Shown here piece after piece: positions 1 through 9,013 of a DNA stretch of 64,000 nt (positions are counted from its first letter, which is position 1; each line of letters begins with the position of its first letter). The DNA is taken from assembly GCA_019116585.1 (NCBI GenBank), contig DXBJ01000021.1, positions 16,781 through 80,780 on the forward strand, given 5' to 3'. The translations under genes and the position numbers were made by a program. Below the pieces are notes generated by a model. It did not search any database, had not been told where the DNA came from, and was given only the letters and a program-made list of their open reading frames with translations. The DNA is from Candidatus Faecalibacterium gallistercoris (lineage in GTDB: Bacteria > Bacillota > Clostridia > Oscillospirales > Ruminococcaceae).

Positions 1-1958
1 ATGCCTTGTTCCTGGTCGTTCTGCCAGTAGCAGGCGGTGATGGAAGGGATACCGACTGATGCATTATAGTTTCGACCCGTTACGCCGCCTGTGGCTCCAT
101 CCGGGCCGCTGACAGTCCCCGTAGCATGGTAGCAGGCGGTCAGGGTGCCAGAATCGTTGGACCCCGTTACGCCGCCTACATAGATAGAGCCAGTTCCTCC
201 GGTCACGTTACCCGTAGCATAGCAGGCAGTGAGGTTGCCTCCGTTACTTCCTACAACGCCGCCGGCAAAGAAAGTACCTGCGGTGTTATTATTTTCAGCT
301 GTCACGTCGCCCGTGGCATAGCAAGCGGTCAGGGTGACACCATAATTCGTGTAACCTACCACGCCGCCGACTTGGCTCGTTCCCTGCACTGTGGCCGATG
401 AGCTGCATCCGGTGATGGAACCGCTATATTGCTGACCCACCACGCCGCCTGCGCTGTAGCCGCTGACTCTGCCCGACACCGAGCAGTTTTCAATGGTGCC
501 GTTGTTAATCCCCGCCACGCCGCCGGCATAGCCATGCTGGTAATCGCTTGTTATCTGCACGTTCACCAACTTTACGTTCTTCACCGTACCAACTTTGTCG
601 ATGTAGCCGAACAGACCCGCATATTCGTTACTTCCCGTAACTTTCAGCCCGCTGATAGTATGTCCTTTGCCATCGAAGGTGCCGGTGTACGAGTTAGTAA
701 AGCTTATTCCTACCGGCGTCCAGTTTCCGGTCAGGGTGATGTCGGCGGCCAGGGTGCAGTCAAGGGAGTAATTGCCATTACGCACTTCCTCCGCCCAGTC
801 CATAAGCTGTTCAGGTGTGGAGACTGTACGACTGGTCAGCTTCTGGAAGGTGACGGTGATGGTGTGGCTGGCTGTGACGTTGGTAAGGGTATAGGTGTTG
901 TTCGTCACCTGGTCGGTGACGTCCGCGCCGTTGTCCTGGACGCTGCCTACGGTGTAGCCTTCTTCGGGGGTCACTGTGACGGTGACGCTGCCGCCGTGCC
1001 CCACCTCGTCAGGAGATACGGACACCTTGCCGCCCGTGCCGCTCACTGTGGCGGTGACGGTGTAGGTCTGCTGTTGGAAGGTGACAGTGATGGTTTGATC
1101 TTCCGTCACGTTGTCAAGGGTGTAGGTGCCGTCCGCGTTGGAGGTCAGGGGGGTGCCGTCTGCCGTCCGGACGCTGCCCACGGTGTAGCCTTCATCGGGG
1201 GTCACTGTGACGGTGACGCTGCCGCCGTGCTCCACCTTTTCAGAGGATATGGACGCCGTGCCGCCCGTGCCGATGTTGGCGGTGATGGTGTAGGTCAGCT
1301 TCTGGAAGGTGACGGCAATGGTGCAGTCCCCTTTGACGGTGTAGGTGTAGGAGCCGTTTTCGCCGCTCAAAACATCGCCGCCCGCCTGGACGGACGCGAT
1401 TTGGTAGCCGCTGTTCGGCTCGACGGTGAAGGTGAGGGTGTCGCCCGCCAGGAACGCGGCCGAATCGCCGTCTGCGACCGGCTGGCCGCCGAGCTTGACC
1501 GTGCCGCCCGTGCCGATGCTGGCGGTGACGGTGTAGACCTGCGCAAAGGACGCCTCCACGGTGTGGCTGGCATCCACCGCGGAGAACTGGACGGTGTACT
1601 CGGTGCGGCTGGCGTCCGCCGCCGTAAACTGGCCGACGCCGTCCACGGTGATCTGCCGGATGCAGTAGCCGTCGCTTGCGGCCACGGCGACGCTGGCGTC
1701 CTGCCCGGCGGCGACGGTCTGGGAGGGCGGCTGGGCCGTGCCGCCTGTGCCCGCCGTGGCGGTGATGGTGTAGGTGACGGGGGGATCATCGCCGTCATCG
1801 TCGTCATCGCCGCCGGGCGGCACAACGATGACGCCATCCCCGCCGGGCTGGCTGGATGCGCCGCCGCCGGGCCGGTCCTGGTCCCAGGGGCAGCCGGTGA
1901 GCATGAGGGTGGCGAGCGCCGCCGCAAGCGAAAGCACGATCCATCGTTTGATGCGCAT
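1..1958 (-). CDS. Partial lipoprotein with InlB-like and GLUG repeats (3' end outside window)
   Basis: This is a surface-exposed lipoprotein, probably an adhesin or host-interaction protein; the substrate is unknown. The frame is open from an ATG at 1958 to the window edge, at least 652 codons. An AGGAGG-like RBS lies 8 bases upstream. The N-terminus is a lipoprotein signal with lipobox LTGC, followed by a Gly/Asp/Pro-rich linker. Next come about four beta-type repeats with the signature YTITA..GTGG (InlB-B/Flg_new type; roughly 1030-1800 on the DNA). The rest consists of at least seven GLUG-like units with the recurring signature GGVVG..LTACYATG. One unit reads TACYHATG, one residue longer than its neighbours. 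The repeat architecture is visible directly; the surface role is inferred from the family. Confidence 0.8.
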   Translation of the reverse strand, partial: MRIKRWIVLSLAAALATLMLTGCPWDQDRPGGGASSQPGGDGVIVVPPGGDDDDDGDDPPVTYTITATAGTGGTAQPPSQTVAAGQDASVAVAASDGYCIRQITVDGVGQFTAADASRTEYTVQFSAVDASHTVEASFAQVYTVTASIGTGGTVKLGGQPVADGDSAAFLAGDTLTFTVEPNSGYQIASVQAGGDVLSGENGSYTYTVKGDCTIAVTFQKLTYTITANIGTGGTASISSEKVEHGGSVTVTVTPDEGYTVGSVRTADGTPLTSNADGTYTLDNVTEDQTITVTFQQQTYTVTATVSGTGGKVSVSPDEVGHGGSVTVTVTPEEGYTVGSVQDNGADVTDQVTNNTYTLTNVTASHTITVTFQKLTSRTVSTPEQLMDWAEEVRNGNYSLDCTLAADITLTGNWTPVGISFTNSYTGTFDGKGHTISGLKVTGSNEYAGLFGYIDKVGTVKNVKLVNVQITSDYQHGYAGGVAGINNGTIENCSVSGRVSGYSAGGVVGQQYSGSITGCSSSATVQGTSQVGGVVGYTNYGVTLTACYATGDVTAENNNTAGTFFAGGVVGSNGGNLTACYATGNVTGGTGSIYVGGVTGSNDSGTLTACYHATGTVSGPDGATGGVTGRNYNASVGIPSITACYWQNDQEQG

Positions 1959-2114
1959 GATGTTGCCTCCTTTTTCAGTCCGGAAAGGTATGCTTTCCCG
2001 GATGATGCTATCTGCTGAAATTATAACAAAAAACCCATGCGATAGCAAGAAAAACCGCGCTGCCCTCCCTTGCTTTTTTCTTTCCGGGAAAGCATACTTT
2101 TCCGGAAAACGGAC

Positions 2115-2159
2115 AAAAAGGCTCCCCCGGCTGCATCCACACAGCCGGGGGAGCCTTTT
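2115..2159. terminator. Bidirectional hairpin terminator
   Basis: A near-perfect stem (AAAAGGCTCCCCCGGCTG against CAGCCGGGGGAGCCTTTT) with an 8-base loop has an A-run on one side and a T-run on the other. It would end minus-strand transcripts arriving from the GH3 gene and the SDR remnant. Confidence 0.8.
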
Positions 2160-2168
2160 CATGCGGGG

Positions 2169-2345
2169 TCAGACGCCCGAATAGGCCGAGAAGCCGCCGT
2201 CCACCGGCAGGGTGACGCCGGTGATGAAGCTGGCGGCCTTGTCGCTGACCAGGAACAGCAGCGCGCCCTCCAGCTCGGCGCTGTCGCCAAAGCGGCCCAT
2301 GGGGGTGGCGGCAAGGATCTTGCCGGTGCGGGCTGGGGCCGGCGA
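2169..2345 (-). pseudogene. C-terminal remnant of an SDR-family oxidoreductase (fructuronate/mannonate type)
   Basis: Directly after the GH3 stop codon, and in the same reading frame, the minus strand encodes about 58 residues that look like the end of a classical short-chain dehydrogenase. It contains TPMGRFG, then LLFLVSD, then the family-typical tail [18 protein letters not shown] and a stop. The N-terminal Rossmann part (TGxxxGxG) and the catalytic YxxxK are absent because GH3 coding sequence occupies that position. The tail resembles SDR-type mannonate/gluconate oxidoreductases such as UxuB of Firmicutes. No start codon or RBS is obvious, so this is most likely a deletion scar left when GH3 was joined to an older operon end. 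Confidence 0.7.
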
Positions 2346-4595
2346 TCAGTACCGCAGGCCGAACTTCAGCTCGTAGTAGTTGCCGGCGGCGTCGCGGTAG
2401 GCGTAGGCCTTGCCGTTCTCGTCCTTGAGGGCCGGGTCGATGTAGGCGTCCTTGGCGTAGCCGGGCACATCGTTGGGGCTGGCGCAGACGCCGTCGGCGT
2501 TGACGGCCAGCACCTCGTCGCCCCGGGGCAGGGTGATGGGCAGGCGGCCCACCGGCTCAAACCGGCCGAAGATCACGTCCAGGGTGGCGGAGGGGTAGGT
2601 GTCGAAACCGGCGGTCAGGGCGTCGGCATAGGGCTCCACGTTGCCCACCATCCACGCCAGGGGGAAGTTGATGTTGGCGATCACCTTGCCGCCGTGGGCG
2701 TGGACCGCCGCCGCGATGGCGGGGATGCGCTTGGCGCCGGCCAGGGTGGTCTCGGTGTGGGTCTGGGGCAGGGGCTTGCCGTCGGGGCCCACGTCGTGGA
2801 CGGTCTTGTCCTCGCAGATGTCCAGCTCCAGATAGCCGGGGGTGGCGTTGAAGTACGCGCCCGAGGAGGGGCTGACCATCAGGATGGCGTAGTCGGCCTG
2901 GGCGGGGTCGTCGGTGAGGTGGATCTCGAACCGGGCGATCATCTCCCGCAGGGCCTGGGTGGCGGCGGCGCCCTTTTCGGCGTCCTTGGCAAAGGCTTCG
3001 GCGTAGACCTTGGCCCCGGACAGCTTGTCGGTGGTCAGGGGCAGGGTGTGGTCCTGGTTCTTGAGCAGGACGACGCTCTCCCGGTGGACCAGGGCGGCCT
3101 CTTTCCAGTCGTCCTCGTTGGCCACCACCTCAGCGGCGTGCCGGAGGTCGGCGTAGGGGTTCTCGAACATGCCCTGCTGGAACAGCTCGGTCAGGGTGCG
3201 GGTGACGGCGCGGTCCAGGCTGGCGTCGGTGAGGACGAGGTCCTCCTTTTTGAACCCTTCGGGCACCGGGTGGGTGTCGTAATAGCCGTTGGTGGCGCGG
3301 GCGTACGCCTCGCGGCCCTCGGCGTTGTCGAACAGGCCGCTGATCAGGTCCACGCCCGACTGGGTGACGGCAAAGCCGATCCGCTCGGGCACGTCCAGGG
3401 CCTCGACGCCCCAGCTCATGTTGTGGGTGATGCCGGTGTCCGAGTTGATGTAGCCGTCAAAGCCCATCTGCCCCCGCAGGATGCCGTCGATGAACACCTT
3501 GTTGTAGGCAAAGCCGTAGGGGTCCATCCGCAGGGCGCTGCCCTCGCAGTCGGTCTGGGGGGCGCTCTTGGCGGCCGCCGGCTTGGAGTAATAGGGCATG
3601 ATGGACGCGGCGTGGTACTTGACCGCCGGGCGGAAGGTGGGGATGTGGTATTTCTGCAGCGAGCCCTCGGTGGCGTAGACGTTCCACTGGCCGGCGGCGT
3701 AGTGGGGGTCGAAGCCGTTTTCGCGGGCGCCGCCGCCGGGGAAGTGCTTGACCGTCATGGACACGCCGTCCCGGGTGACGCCGTCGGGCCCGCCCTGGAT
3801 GCCGGGGATCAGCCGCTCAAAGATCTTCTCGATCAGCTCGGGGTCCTCGCCGAAGGTGCCGAAAGTGCGCTGCCAGCGGGGATCGCTGACGCAGTCGGCC
3901 ATGTACATATAGCCCTTGCGCAGGCCGCAGGCGGCCCACTCGCGCCGGATGCAGTCGGCAAACTTGTCGATCAGGGCGGTGTCGCCGTCCTCGCCCAGGA
4001 CGGCCGCCGCGATGCCCAGGGTGCCGGGCCAGGTGGCGAACACACCGGAGGCGTCGTTCATGCCAAAGACCACCTCGCCGTTCTCGTTGCGGGAGTTGGA
4101 GGCCGCCTGCACCGGAACAAAGTGCTGGCACTCTTCGGCCACGGCGTGCAGCTGGTTGAGCCAGTCGGCCATGTCGGCGGGGGAGGGGCTGGCCCGCAGG
4201 ATCAGGTGGCGGTTGAACCACTCTTTGATGAGGGTGGTGGTGCCGGGCAGGTGCTGCTCGCCAAAAATGGTCTTGCCGTTGAAGTCGGCGTCGTCCAGCA
4301 CGCCCGACTCATCGGGCACCACGGTGTGGCCCGCGGCGGGGCAGGCGGGGCCCATCCGCCAGTCCGAGATGAACAGCTGGGCGATCTTCTCGTCCACGGT
4401 CAGGGTCTTGACGTAGGCGGCGGCGCGCTCGGCGGGGGAGAGCCGCCAGTCGTTGACGGGGGTCACCTCGCCGGTGCCGTCGATGTCCTTAAAGGTCAGG
4501 CCGTCCTGCTCGATGACGCGGCGGGACACCGTGCCGATGGTGGGGCCGTTGGGGTTGTGGTAATATTTCAGGTTGTCGGATGCTTTTTTTGCCAT
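2346..4595 (-). CDS. Glycoside hydrolase family 3 enzyme
   Basis: A 749-residue enzyme that probably hydrolyses beta-glycosides or N-acetyl-beta-glucosaminides of dietary or wall origin. There is no signal peptide, so it is likely cytoplasmic and acts on imported oligosaccharides. The (beta/alpha)8 domain carries the GH3 substrate motif KHFPGGG near residue 283 and the nucleophile Asp near residue 386 (INSDTG). The C-terminal alpha/beta domain follows (SVVLLKNQ...LPL near residues 510-520), and the length fits a two-domain GH3. Start: ATG with AGGAGG 7-9 bases upstream. It is transcribed divergently from the AraC regulator, which probably controls it. The exact substrate cannot be read from the sequence. 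Confidence 0.9.
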   Translation of the reverse strand: MAKKASDNLKYYHNPNGPTIGTVSRRVIEQDGLTFKDIDGTGEVTPVNDWRLSPAERAAAYVKTLTVDEKIAQLFISDWRMGPACPAAGHTVVPDESGVLDDADFNGKTIFGEQHLPGTTTLIKEWFNRHLILRASPSPADMADWLNQLHAVAEECQHFVPVQAASNSRNENGEVVFGMNDASGVFATWPGTLGIAAAVLGEDGDTALIDKFADCIRREWAACGLRKGYMYMADCVSDPRWQRTFGTFGEDPELIEKIFERLIPGIQGGPDGVTRDGVSMTVKHFPGGGARENGFDPHYAAGQWNVYATEGSLQKYHIPTFRPAVKYHAASIMPYYSKPAAAKSAPQTDCEGSALRMDPYGFAYNKVFIDGILRGQMGFDGYINSDTGITHNMSWGVEALDVPERIGFAVTQSGVDLISGLFDNAEGREAYARATNGYYDTHPVPEGFKKEDLVLTDASLDRAVTRTLTELFQQGMFENPYADLRHAAEVVANEDDWKEAALVHRESVVLLKNQDHTLPLTTDKLSGAKVYAEAFAKDAEKGAAATQALREMIARFEIHLTDDPAQADYAILMVSPSSGAYFNATPGYLELDICEDKTVHDVGPDGKPLPQTHTETTLAGAKRIPAIAAAVHAHGGKVIANINFPLAWMVGNVEPYADALTAGFDTYPSATLDVIFGRFEPVGRLPITLPRGDEVLAVNADGVCASPNDVPGYAKDAYIDPALKDENGKAYAYRDAAGNYYELKFGLRY

Positions 4596-4926
4596 GAAGC
4601 GTTCCTCCTTCTCAGCTGGTGCAAACGGGGTGGGGCATGGGCCCCATAGTGCTTTTATTATCGCACAAAGCCGCCCCGGATGGGAAGGATTATTTTGCGG
4701 GGAATCCGTACAATTTTTTCATTCTGACCGAATTTTCGGCGCTTTGGGCAAAGAAATGGTGAATTTGACGAGAAAACCGCCCCCCAAACTGTGAAAAATG
4801 GTCCCGGCGGAAGGAGTGACTTTTCTCAAAAAAACTTTTGTGTTATAATCAAAAGCGTGAAAGTGCGAAAGCAGAGGGCAGCATCTGCCAGCAAAACCAA
4901 CGCACGAAAATGGAGAGGTGATTTGC
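4596..4926. promoter_or_regulatory. Divergent control region between GH3 and AraC genes
   Basis: This 331-base gene-free interval is more AT-rich than the flanking genes. On the plus strand a consensus -10 TATAAT lies at 4844-4849, with only a weak -35 (TTTTCT, 4821-4826, 17-base spacer), as expected for a promoter that needs an activator. On the minus strand GATAAT-like sequence near 4660 could serve the GH3 gene. I see no clear inverted operator and no small gene. Confidence 0.55.
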
Positions 4927-6222
4927 GTGAAGGTCGAGATCAGCCGGGTGCTGGAGAAGATGGCCGGTTCCATGAACATCGGCTTGACCAAGATGACCCC
5001 GCCCTTCGACGGGATCGGAAATTTTGACTACGGGCTGCGCCGCGCCCTGGACGCGGAATTTGACTGGCCGGGCTTTGGGCAGTCCCTGCTGGACCAGGTG
5101 CCGGAAAAGACGCTGGTCTTTGCACAGGGGGTGTTCGAGCTGCGGTTCGCGCTGTTCCTGGCGCCGGACGAGCCGGAAACACTGTACTGCTTTGGGCCCT
5201 GGGCGGACGGCCCCCAGTCCCGGGAGTCGCTGGACTGGTGTGCGACCTACCTGGACGAAAAGGCCCAGAAGGTGGTGGAGGAATACCACAACCGGGTGCG
5301 CCAGATGGACGACAACGCCATCAAGACCACGTTGTTTGCGGTGATCTCGCTGCTGTTCCCGGAAGGGAAGCTGAAAACCGCCGAGTGGCGGGAGTTCATG
5401 CCCCTGCGCTTCCGCCCCAGCTTGGAGAGCTTCCGGGAAAAATCCTTTACCGAAGAGCTGCCCGCCGAGCTGATCGCCGAGCGCTACGCCGCCGAGAACC
5501 GGATGCTGGCGGCGGTGATCAAGGGGGACATCCAGACGGCGCTGGGGGGCTACGAGAGTTTCCGGCGGTTCCAGCTGACGCCCCGGATGCGCAGCCCCCT
5601 GCGGGACTTCAAAAACTTCAGCATCATCCTGAACAGCCTGTTGCGCAAATCCATCGAGCAGGCCAGCGTCCACCCCTATTACATCGACCAGATCTCCTCC
5701 CGCTTTGCGCTGGAGATCGAGGCCCTGGGCAGCGTCGAGGAGGGCGAGCGGCTGCGGGTGCGGATGGTGCGGGAATACTGCCGCTATGTGCAGAAATACT
5801 CCCTGCGGCAGTACAGCCCCCTGATCCAGAAGGTGATCAACGAGATCAACCTCCACCTGGACAGCACCCTGTCCCTCAAGACCCTGGCGGCCCAGTGCTA
5901 CATCAGCCCCAGCTACCTGTCCAACGTCTTTAAGCAGGAGACGGGCCAGACCCTGACCGACTACATCAGCCGCCGCCGGATGGAGCGCGCCGCCCGCCTG
6001 CTGCTGACCACCAACGCCCGGGTGGCGATGGTGGCGGAGGAAGTGGGCATCCTGGACGTGAACTACTTCACCAAGATGTTCAAGAGCGCCACCGGCCAGA
6101 CCCCCACCGCCTACCGGCGGGACAAGCGGGCCCAGGCCTCGCTGGAGGTGGCCCCCGACAGCGCCGCCCCTCTGCCCCCGCCCGCCGGCGGCGAAAAACG
6201 GGAAAAATTGAGAAAATCCTGA
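4927..6222 (+). CDS. AraC-family transcriptional regulator
   Basis: A 431-residue regulator. The last 100 residues form the paired helix-turn-helix of the AraC/XylS family (LKTLAAQCYISPSYLSNVFK, then VAEEVGILDVNYFTKMFK and the closing TPTAYR). The N-terminal 300 residues are a large sensor part without a recognisable cupin, as in other Clostridial AraC regulators of sugar utilisation. I chose GTG at 4927 because GGAGAGG ends 8 bases before it; an in-frame GTG at 4918 overlaps that RBS. The gene is divergent from the GH3 gene, which makes that enzyme the likely target. No terminator separates it from tRNA-Thr, which has its own promoter. Confidence 0.88.
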   Translation: MKVEISRVLEKMAGSMNIGLTKMTPPFDGIGNFDYGLRRALDAEFDWPGFGQSLLDQVPEKTLVFAQGVFELRFALFLAPDEPETLYCFGPWADGPQSRESLDWCATYLDEKAQKVVEEYHNRVRQMDDNAIKTTLFAVISLLFPEGKLKTAEWREFMPLRFRPSLESFREKSFTEELPAELIAERYAAENRMLAAVIKGDIQTALGGYESFRRFQLTPRMRSPLRDFKNFSIILNSLLRKSIEQASVHPYYIDQISSRFALEIEALGSVEEGERLRVRMVREYCRYVQKYSLRQYSPLIQKVINEINLHLDSTLSLKTLAAQCYISPSYLSNVFKQETGQTLTDYISRRRMERAARLLLTTNARVAMVAEEVGILDVNYFTKMFKSATGQTPTAYRRDKRAQASLEVAPDSAAPLPPPAGGEKREKLRKS

Positions 6223-6231
6223 AATTGCCTC

Positions 6232-6260
6232 TTGCAATGCTGCGCGGAGTGTGCTATAAT
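6232..6260 (+). promoter_or_regulatory. Promoter of tRNA-Thr
   Basis: -35 TTGCAA (6232-6237), a 17-base spacer, and -10 TATAAT (6255-6260), 15 bases before the first base of the mature tRNA. This is one of the best sigma-70 matches in the window. Confidence 0.8.
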
Positions 6261-6275
6261 ACATCCCGCAGTCCT

Positions 6276-6351
<76 letters not shown>

Positions 6352-6363
6352 TATGCAATGCAG

Positions 6364-6398
6364 AAAGCCTCGAAGGGATAAACCTTCGGGGCTTTTTT
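6364..6398 (+). terminator. Terminator of tRNA-Thr
   Basis: Stem AAGCCTCGAAGG against CCTTCGGGGCTT with a 6-base loop, followed by a T-run. Confidence 0.85.
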
Positions 6399-6518
6399 GC
6401 GTCCTGCCGGCAGGATGTGAAATCGGGGTGAATACCGCCCGCGGGCTGCAATAGGGACCTGGTTTGATTCGTATAGCATATACTGGACCAGATTTTGGCA
6501 ACCAACGAGGTGAAGTGT

Positions 6519-8024
6519 ATGCAGAAAAACCACAAAGTGCTGGCTGTGCTGGCCTGTCTGGCGCTGGCCGCCGGGACCATGGCCGGATGCGCGCCGTCGG
6601 CCCCGCCGGCAGACAGCGCCCCGGCCCGGACGGAGGAGGGGACTGCCAACCCCCTGAACGACGGGCGGCTGCGCTATCTGTACGATCTGAACAGCAGCGG
6701 CGGGGGCACCCTGCTGCGGGGCAGCGAACTGCTCTACCGGGCCAGCCCCTCCGAGAGCATCACCCTGCTGTACGCCCCCGGCCAGGCAGAGCCGGCGGGC
6801 TGGCAGCTGGGCCGGAACGACGCGAACGGCCAGCGAGTCACCGAAGTGTACGACGAGGCGGGCCAGCTGATCTGGTCCGGCTCCGGCGCGTGGCGGGCCG
6901 CCCTGGCGGGGGAGACGCTGGCCCTGGAGCCGGGGAGCGCCGCCGTGGACGTGGGGCCCAGCGGCGTCACCGGCTGCCGCCTGATCGACACCGCCTCCGG
7001 GACGGAATACGCCCTGCCCGCCGAGACCTCCGGCTGCATCCCCACCGGGGCCGGGCAGGCGGTGCTGACCCTGAACACCGACCCGGCCGCCGGCGGCCTG
7101 GAGGGCAGCAGCGTGGTGGTCCTGGACCTGGCGTCGGGCGCGGAGCTGTACCGGATCGACCGGGCCTATGCCTACCGGGCCTACGGCCTGGACGGCCCCA
7201 GCCGCTGCGCCGGCATCCAGCGCTACGACCCCGCCACCGAGACCTGGTATACCGACCTGTACGACCCCGACACCCGGACCATGTACAGTCGGTTTGAGAC
7301 CTTTTGCGGGGAAAATCTGATCTGCTACCAGCCCGAGCCGGGGCGCTACGACGTCTGCGCCCTGGGCGAGACCGAGCCTCTGGCCAGCTACGACGGCCCC
7401 TGCTCCTACTGGCGGGAAGGGCTGGCCCTGGCCCGGGACGCGGAGGGCGGCGCGCACCTCTATCGGGCGGACGGGACGGAACAGCCGCTGTTCGACTTCC
7501 TGACCTATAGCGTGGACGGCGGCTACGCGGCTTTCCTGCTGCAGGACGGCAGCCTGCTGCTGTACGGCCCGGACGGCAGCGAAACGGCGATCGAGACCGG
7601 CCTGACCAGCCAGGACCGGGTGTCGGTGATGGGGGCCCAGGGAGGCCGCGTCCTGCTCAGCGTCAGCGACGCGGACTACACCGTCACCCGCAGTTTGATC
7701 TATGACGCTTCCGGCCTGCTGTACGACAGCGACGGCAGCGGCTACGACCGGCTGATGTACCTGACCATGGGCCCGGAGGGCCCGCTGTACAACGCGACCC
7801 GGCAGGGAGCGGGGGGCGGCTGGCTGTCCGACGTGGTGGACAGCCGGGGCAACGCCCTGCTGACGGGGCTGGCCGACGTCTCCTGGGGGGACGACCTGCC
7901 CGACGGGGTCATCGCGGCCCGGCGCGGCTTTGAGCGGGGCTACATGGACTTGGAAGGCAACTGGCTTTACAGCGAGAGCGTCTTTACCTCCCTTGCGGAT
8001 GAGGACGGCTCGTATGACTGGTAA
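6519..8024 (+). CDS. Lipoprotein with beta-propeller/WG-like repeats, function unknown
   Basis: A 501-residue secreted lipoprotein. The ATG at 6519 was chosen over an in-frame upstream start because it gives a proper signal peptide (MQKNHKVLAVLACLALAAG) with lipobox MAGC and lies behind a GAGGTGAAG RBS. The mature part is rich in short repeated strands with Gly/Asp turns (for example LYGPDGS and IYDASGLLYDSDG) and ends GYMDLEGNWLYSE, which resembles WG/KWG-repeat or propeller proteins. No catalytic motif is visible. It is followed after 20 bases by the PstS-like gene, so the two are probably cotranscribed. I do not recognise the specific family. Confidence 0.75.
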   Translation: MQKNHKVLAVLACLALAAGTMAGCAPSAPPADSAPARTEEGTANPLNDGRLRYLYDLNSSGGGTLLRGSELLYRASPSESITLLYAPGQAEPAGWQLGRNDANGQRVTEVYDEAGQLIWSGSGAWRAALAGETLALEPGSAAVDVGPSGVTGCRLIDTASGTEYALPAETSGCIPTGAGQAVLTLNTDPAAGGLEGSSVVVLDLASGAELYRIDRAYAYRAYGLDGPSRCAGIQRYDPATETWYTDLYDPDTRTMYSRFETFCGENLICYQPEPGRYDVCALGETEPLASYDGPCSYWREGLALARDAEGGAHLYRADGTEQPLFDFLTYSVDGGYAAFLLQDGSLLLYGPDGSETAIETGLTSQDRVSVMGAQGGRVLLSVSDADYTVTRSLIYDASGLLYDSDGSGYDRLMYLTMGPEGPLYNATRQGAGGGWLSDVVDSRGNALLTGLADVSWGDDLPDGVIAARRGFERGYMDLEGNWLYSESVFTSLADEDGSYDW

Positions 8025-8044
8025 GGAAGAAAAGGAGCAGCACC

Positions 8045-9007
8045 ATGCGAAACACAAAACTTTCCCGCCGCAGTTTCCTGGCGGCGCTGGGCCTGGGGAC
8101 GGCCGCCCTGTGGCTGGGGGGCTGCGGGCCCGCCGGCAGCACGCCGGACGATGCGCCCAGCCAGGCCCCGGCCTCCAGCCTGCCGGAGGAGGCGGAGGCA
8201 GAGCCCTTCCTGACCCCGGAGGAATTCCCGGGGATGGACGGCTCCACCGCCTGCATCCCCCTCATCGCCCAGATGATGGCCGACGCCGCCGGCGTCCCCC
8301 TTGAGGAGGCCCAGAGCAGCGTCACCGTCAGCACCACCGCCTACGCCTGGGAGAACATGGGGGTCTACGGCAGCTCCGACATCGGGCTGCTGGTGGTCTA
8401 CGAGGCCCCCGACTACGTCAAGGAGGAGATCGCCGCCGCCGGCGTGGAGCTGGAACAGAAGGCGGTGGGCCGGGACGCGCTGGTCTTTATCGTCAACGAG
8501 GAGAACCCGGTCCAGAGCCTGACCCTCGGCCAGCTGCGGGACATCTACGCCGGCCGGGTCACCAACTGGAGCGAGGTGGGCGGCGCCGACGTGCCCATCG
8601 TGGCCTTCCAGCGGGGGGAGGACAGCGGCAGCCAGACCCTGTTCCAAAAACTGCTGATCGGGGACGGGGAGCTGATGGAGGCCCCCACCGAGCTGGCCCC
8701 CGCCTCCATGGGAGGGCTGGTGGACAGCGTGGCCGCCTACAACAACAGTGCCAACGCCATCGGCTTTTCGGTCTACTATTATATAGACCAGATGTATTCC
8801 CAGCCAGGGCTGCGCCTGCTGGCGGTGGAAGGGGTGGAGCCCTCAAACGACACCATCGCCGCCCAGGAGTACCCCCTGTGCAACGACTTCTACGCCGTCA
8901 TCCGGGCCAACGCCGCCCCCGACAGCCCCGAGCGCCGGCTCTATGACTGGCTGTCCACCGATGCGGGCCGCGCCTGCATCGAAAAGGCGGGCTACGTCCC
9001 GGCCTGA
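8045..9007 (+). CDS. PstS-like phosphate/oxyanion-binding lipoprotein
   Basis: A 320-residue periplasmic-binding-protein-like lipoprotein. The N-terminus has twin arginines (RRSFLAALG) and a lipobox LGGC, so it may be exported by Tat. The core matches PBP-like domains of the PstS superfamily: ALVFIVNEENPVQSLT, the LRDIYAGRVTNW motif typical of PstS, and the ligand loop RGEDSGSQTLF. There are no pstC/A/B permease genes nearby, so it may be an orphan sensor or scavenger, perhaps working with the preceding lipoprotein. It reads into a convergent junction that holds a full repeat copy. Confidence 0.85.
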   Translation: MRNTKLSRRSFLAALGLGTAALWLGGCGPAGSTPDDAPSQAPASSLPEEAEAEPFLTPEEFPGMDGSTACIPLIAQMMADAAGVPLEEAQSSVTVSTTAYAWENMGVYGSSDIGLLVVYEAPDYVKEEIAAAGVELEQKAVGRDALVFIVNEENPVQSLTLGQLRDIYAGRVTNWSEVGGADVPIVAFQRGEDSGSQTLFQKLLIGDGELMEAPTELAPASMGGLVDSVAAYNNSANAIGFSVYYYIDQMYSQPGLRLLAVEGVEPSNDTIAAQEYPLCNDFYAVIRANAAPDSPERRLYDWLSTDAGRACIEKAGYVPA

Positions 9008-9013
9008 AGAAAT

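Noticed and set aside
1030..1800. Tandem DNA repeats suggesting a CRISPR-like array
   Set aside because: They are coding repeats of the InlB-like domains, about 240 bases long and diverged; no short identical repeats with unique spacers occur anywhere in the window.
2070..4649. A long open frame on the plus strand opposite the GH3 gene (Gly/Val/Leu/His-rich)
   Set aside because: It is a by-product of GC-rich codon bias on the antisense strand; the minus strand encodes a clear GH3 enzyme with motifs and RBS. The same applies to 429-2018 (+), 24085-26274 (+), 26454-28790 (+), 28936-31302 (-), 35379-37607 (-), 44501-48823 (-) and 49803-52208 (-).
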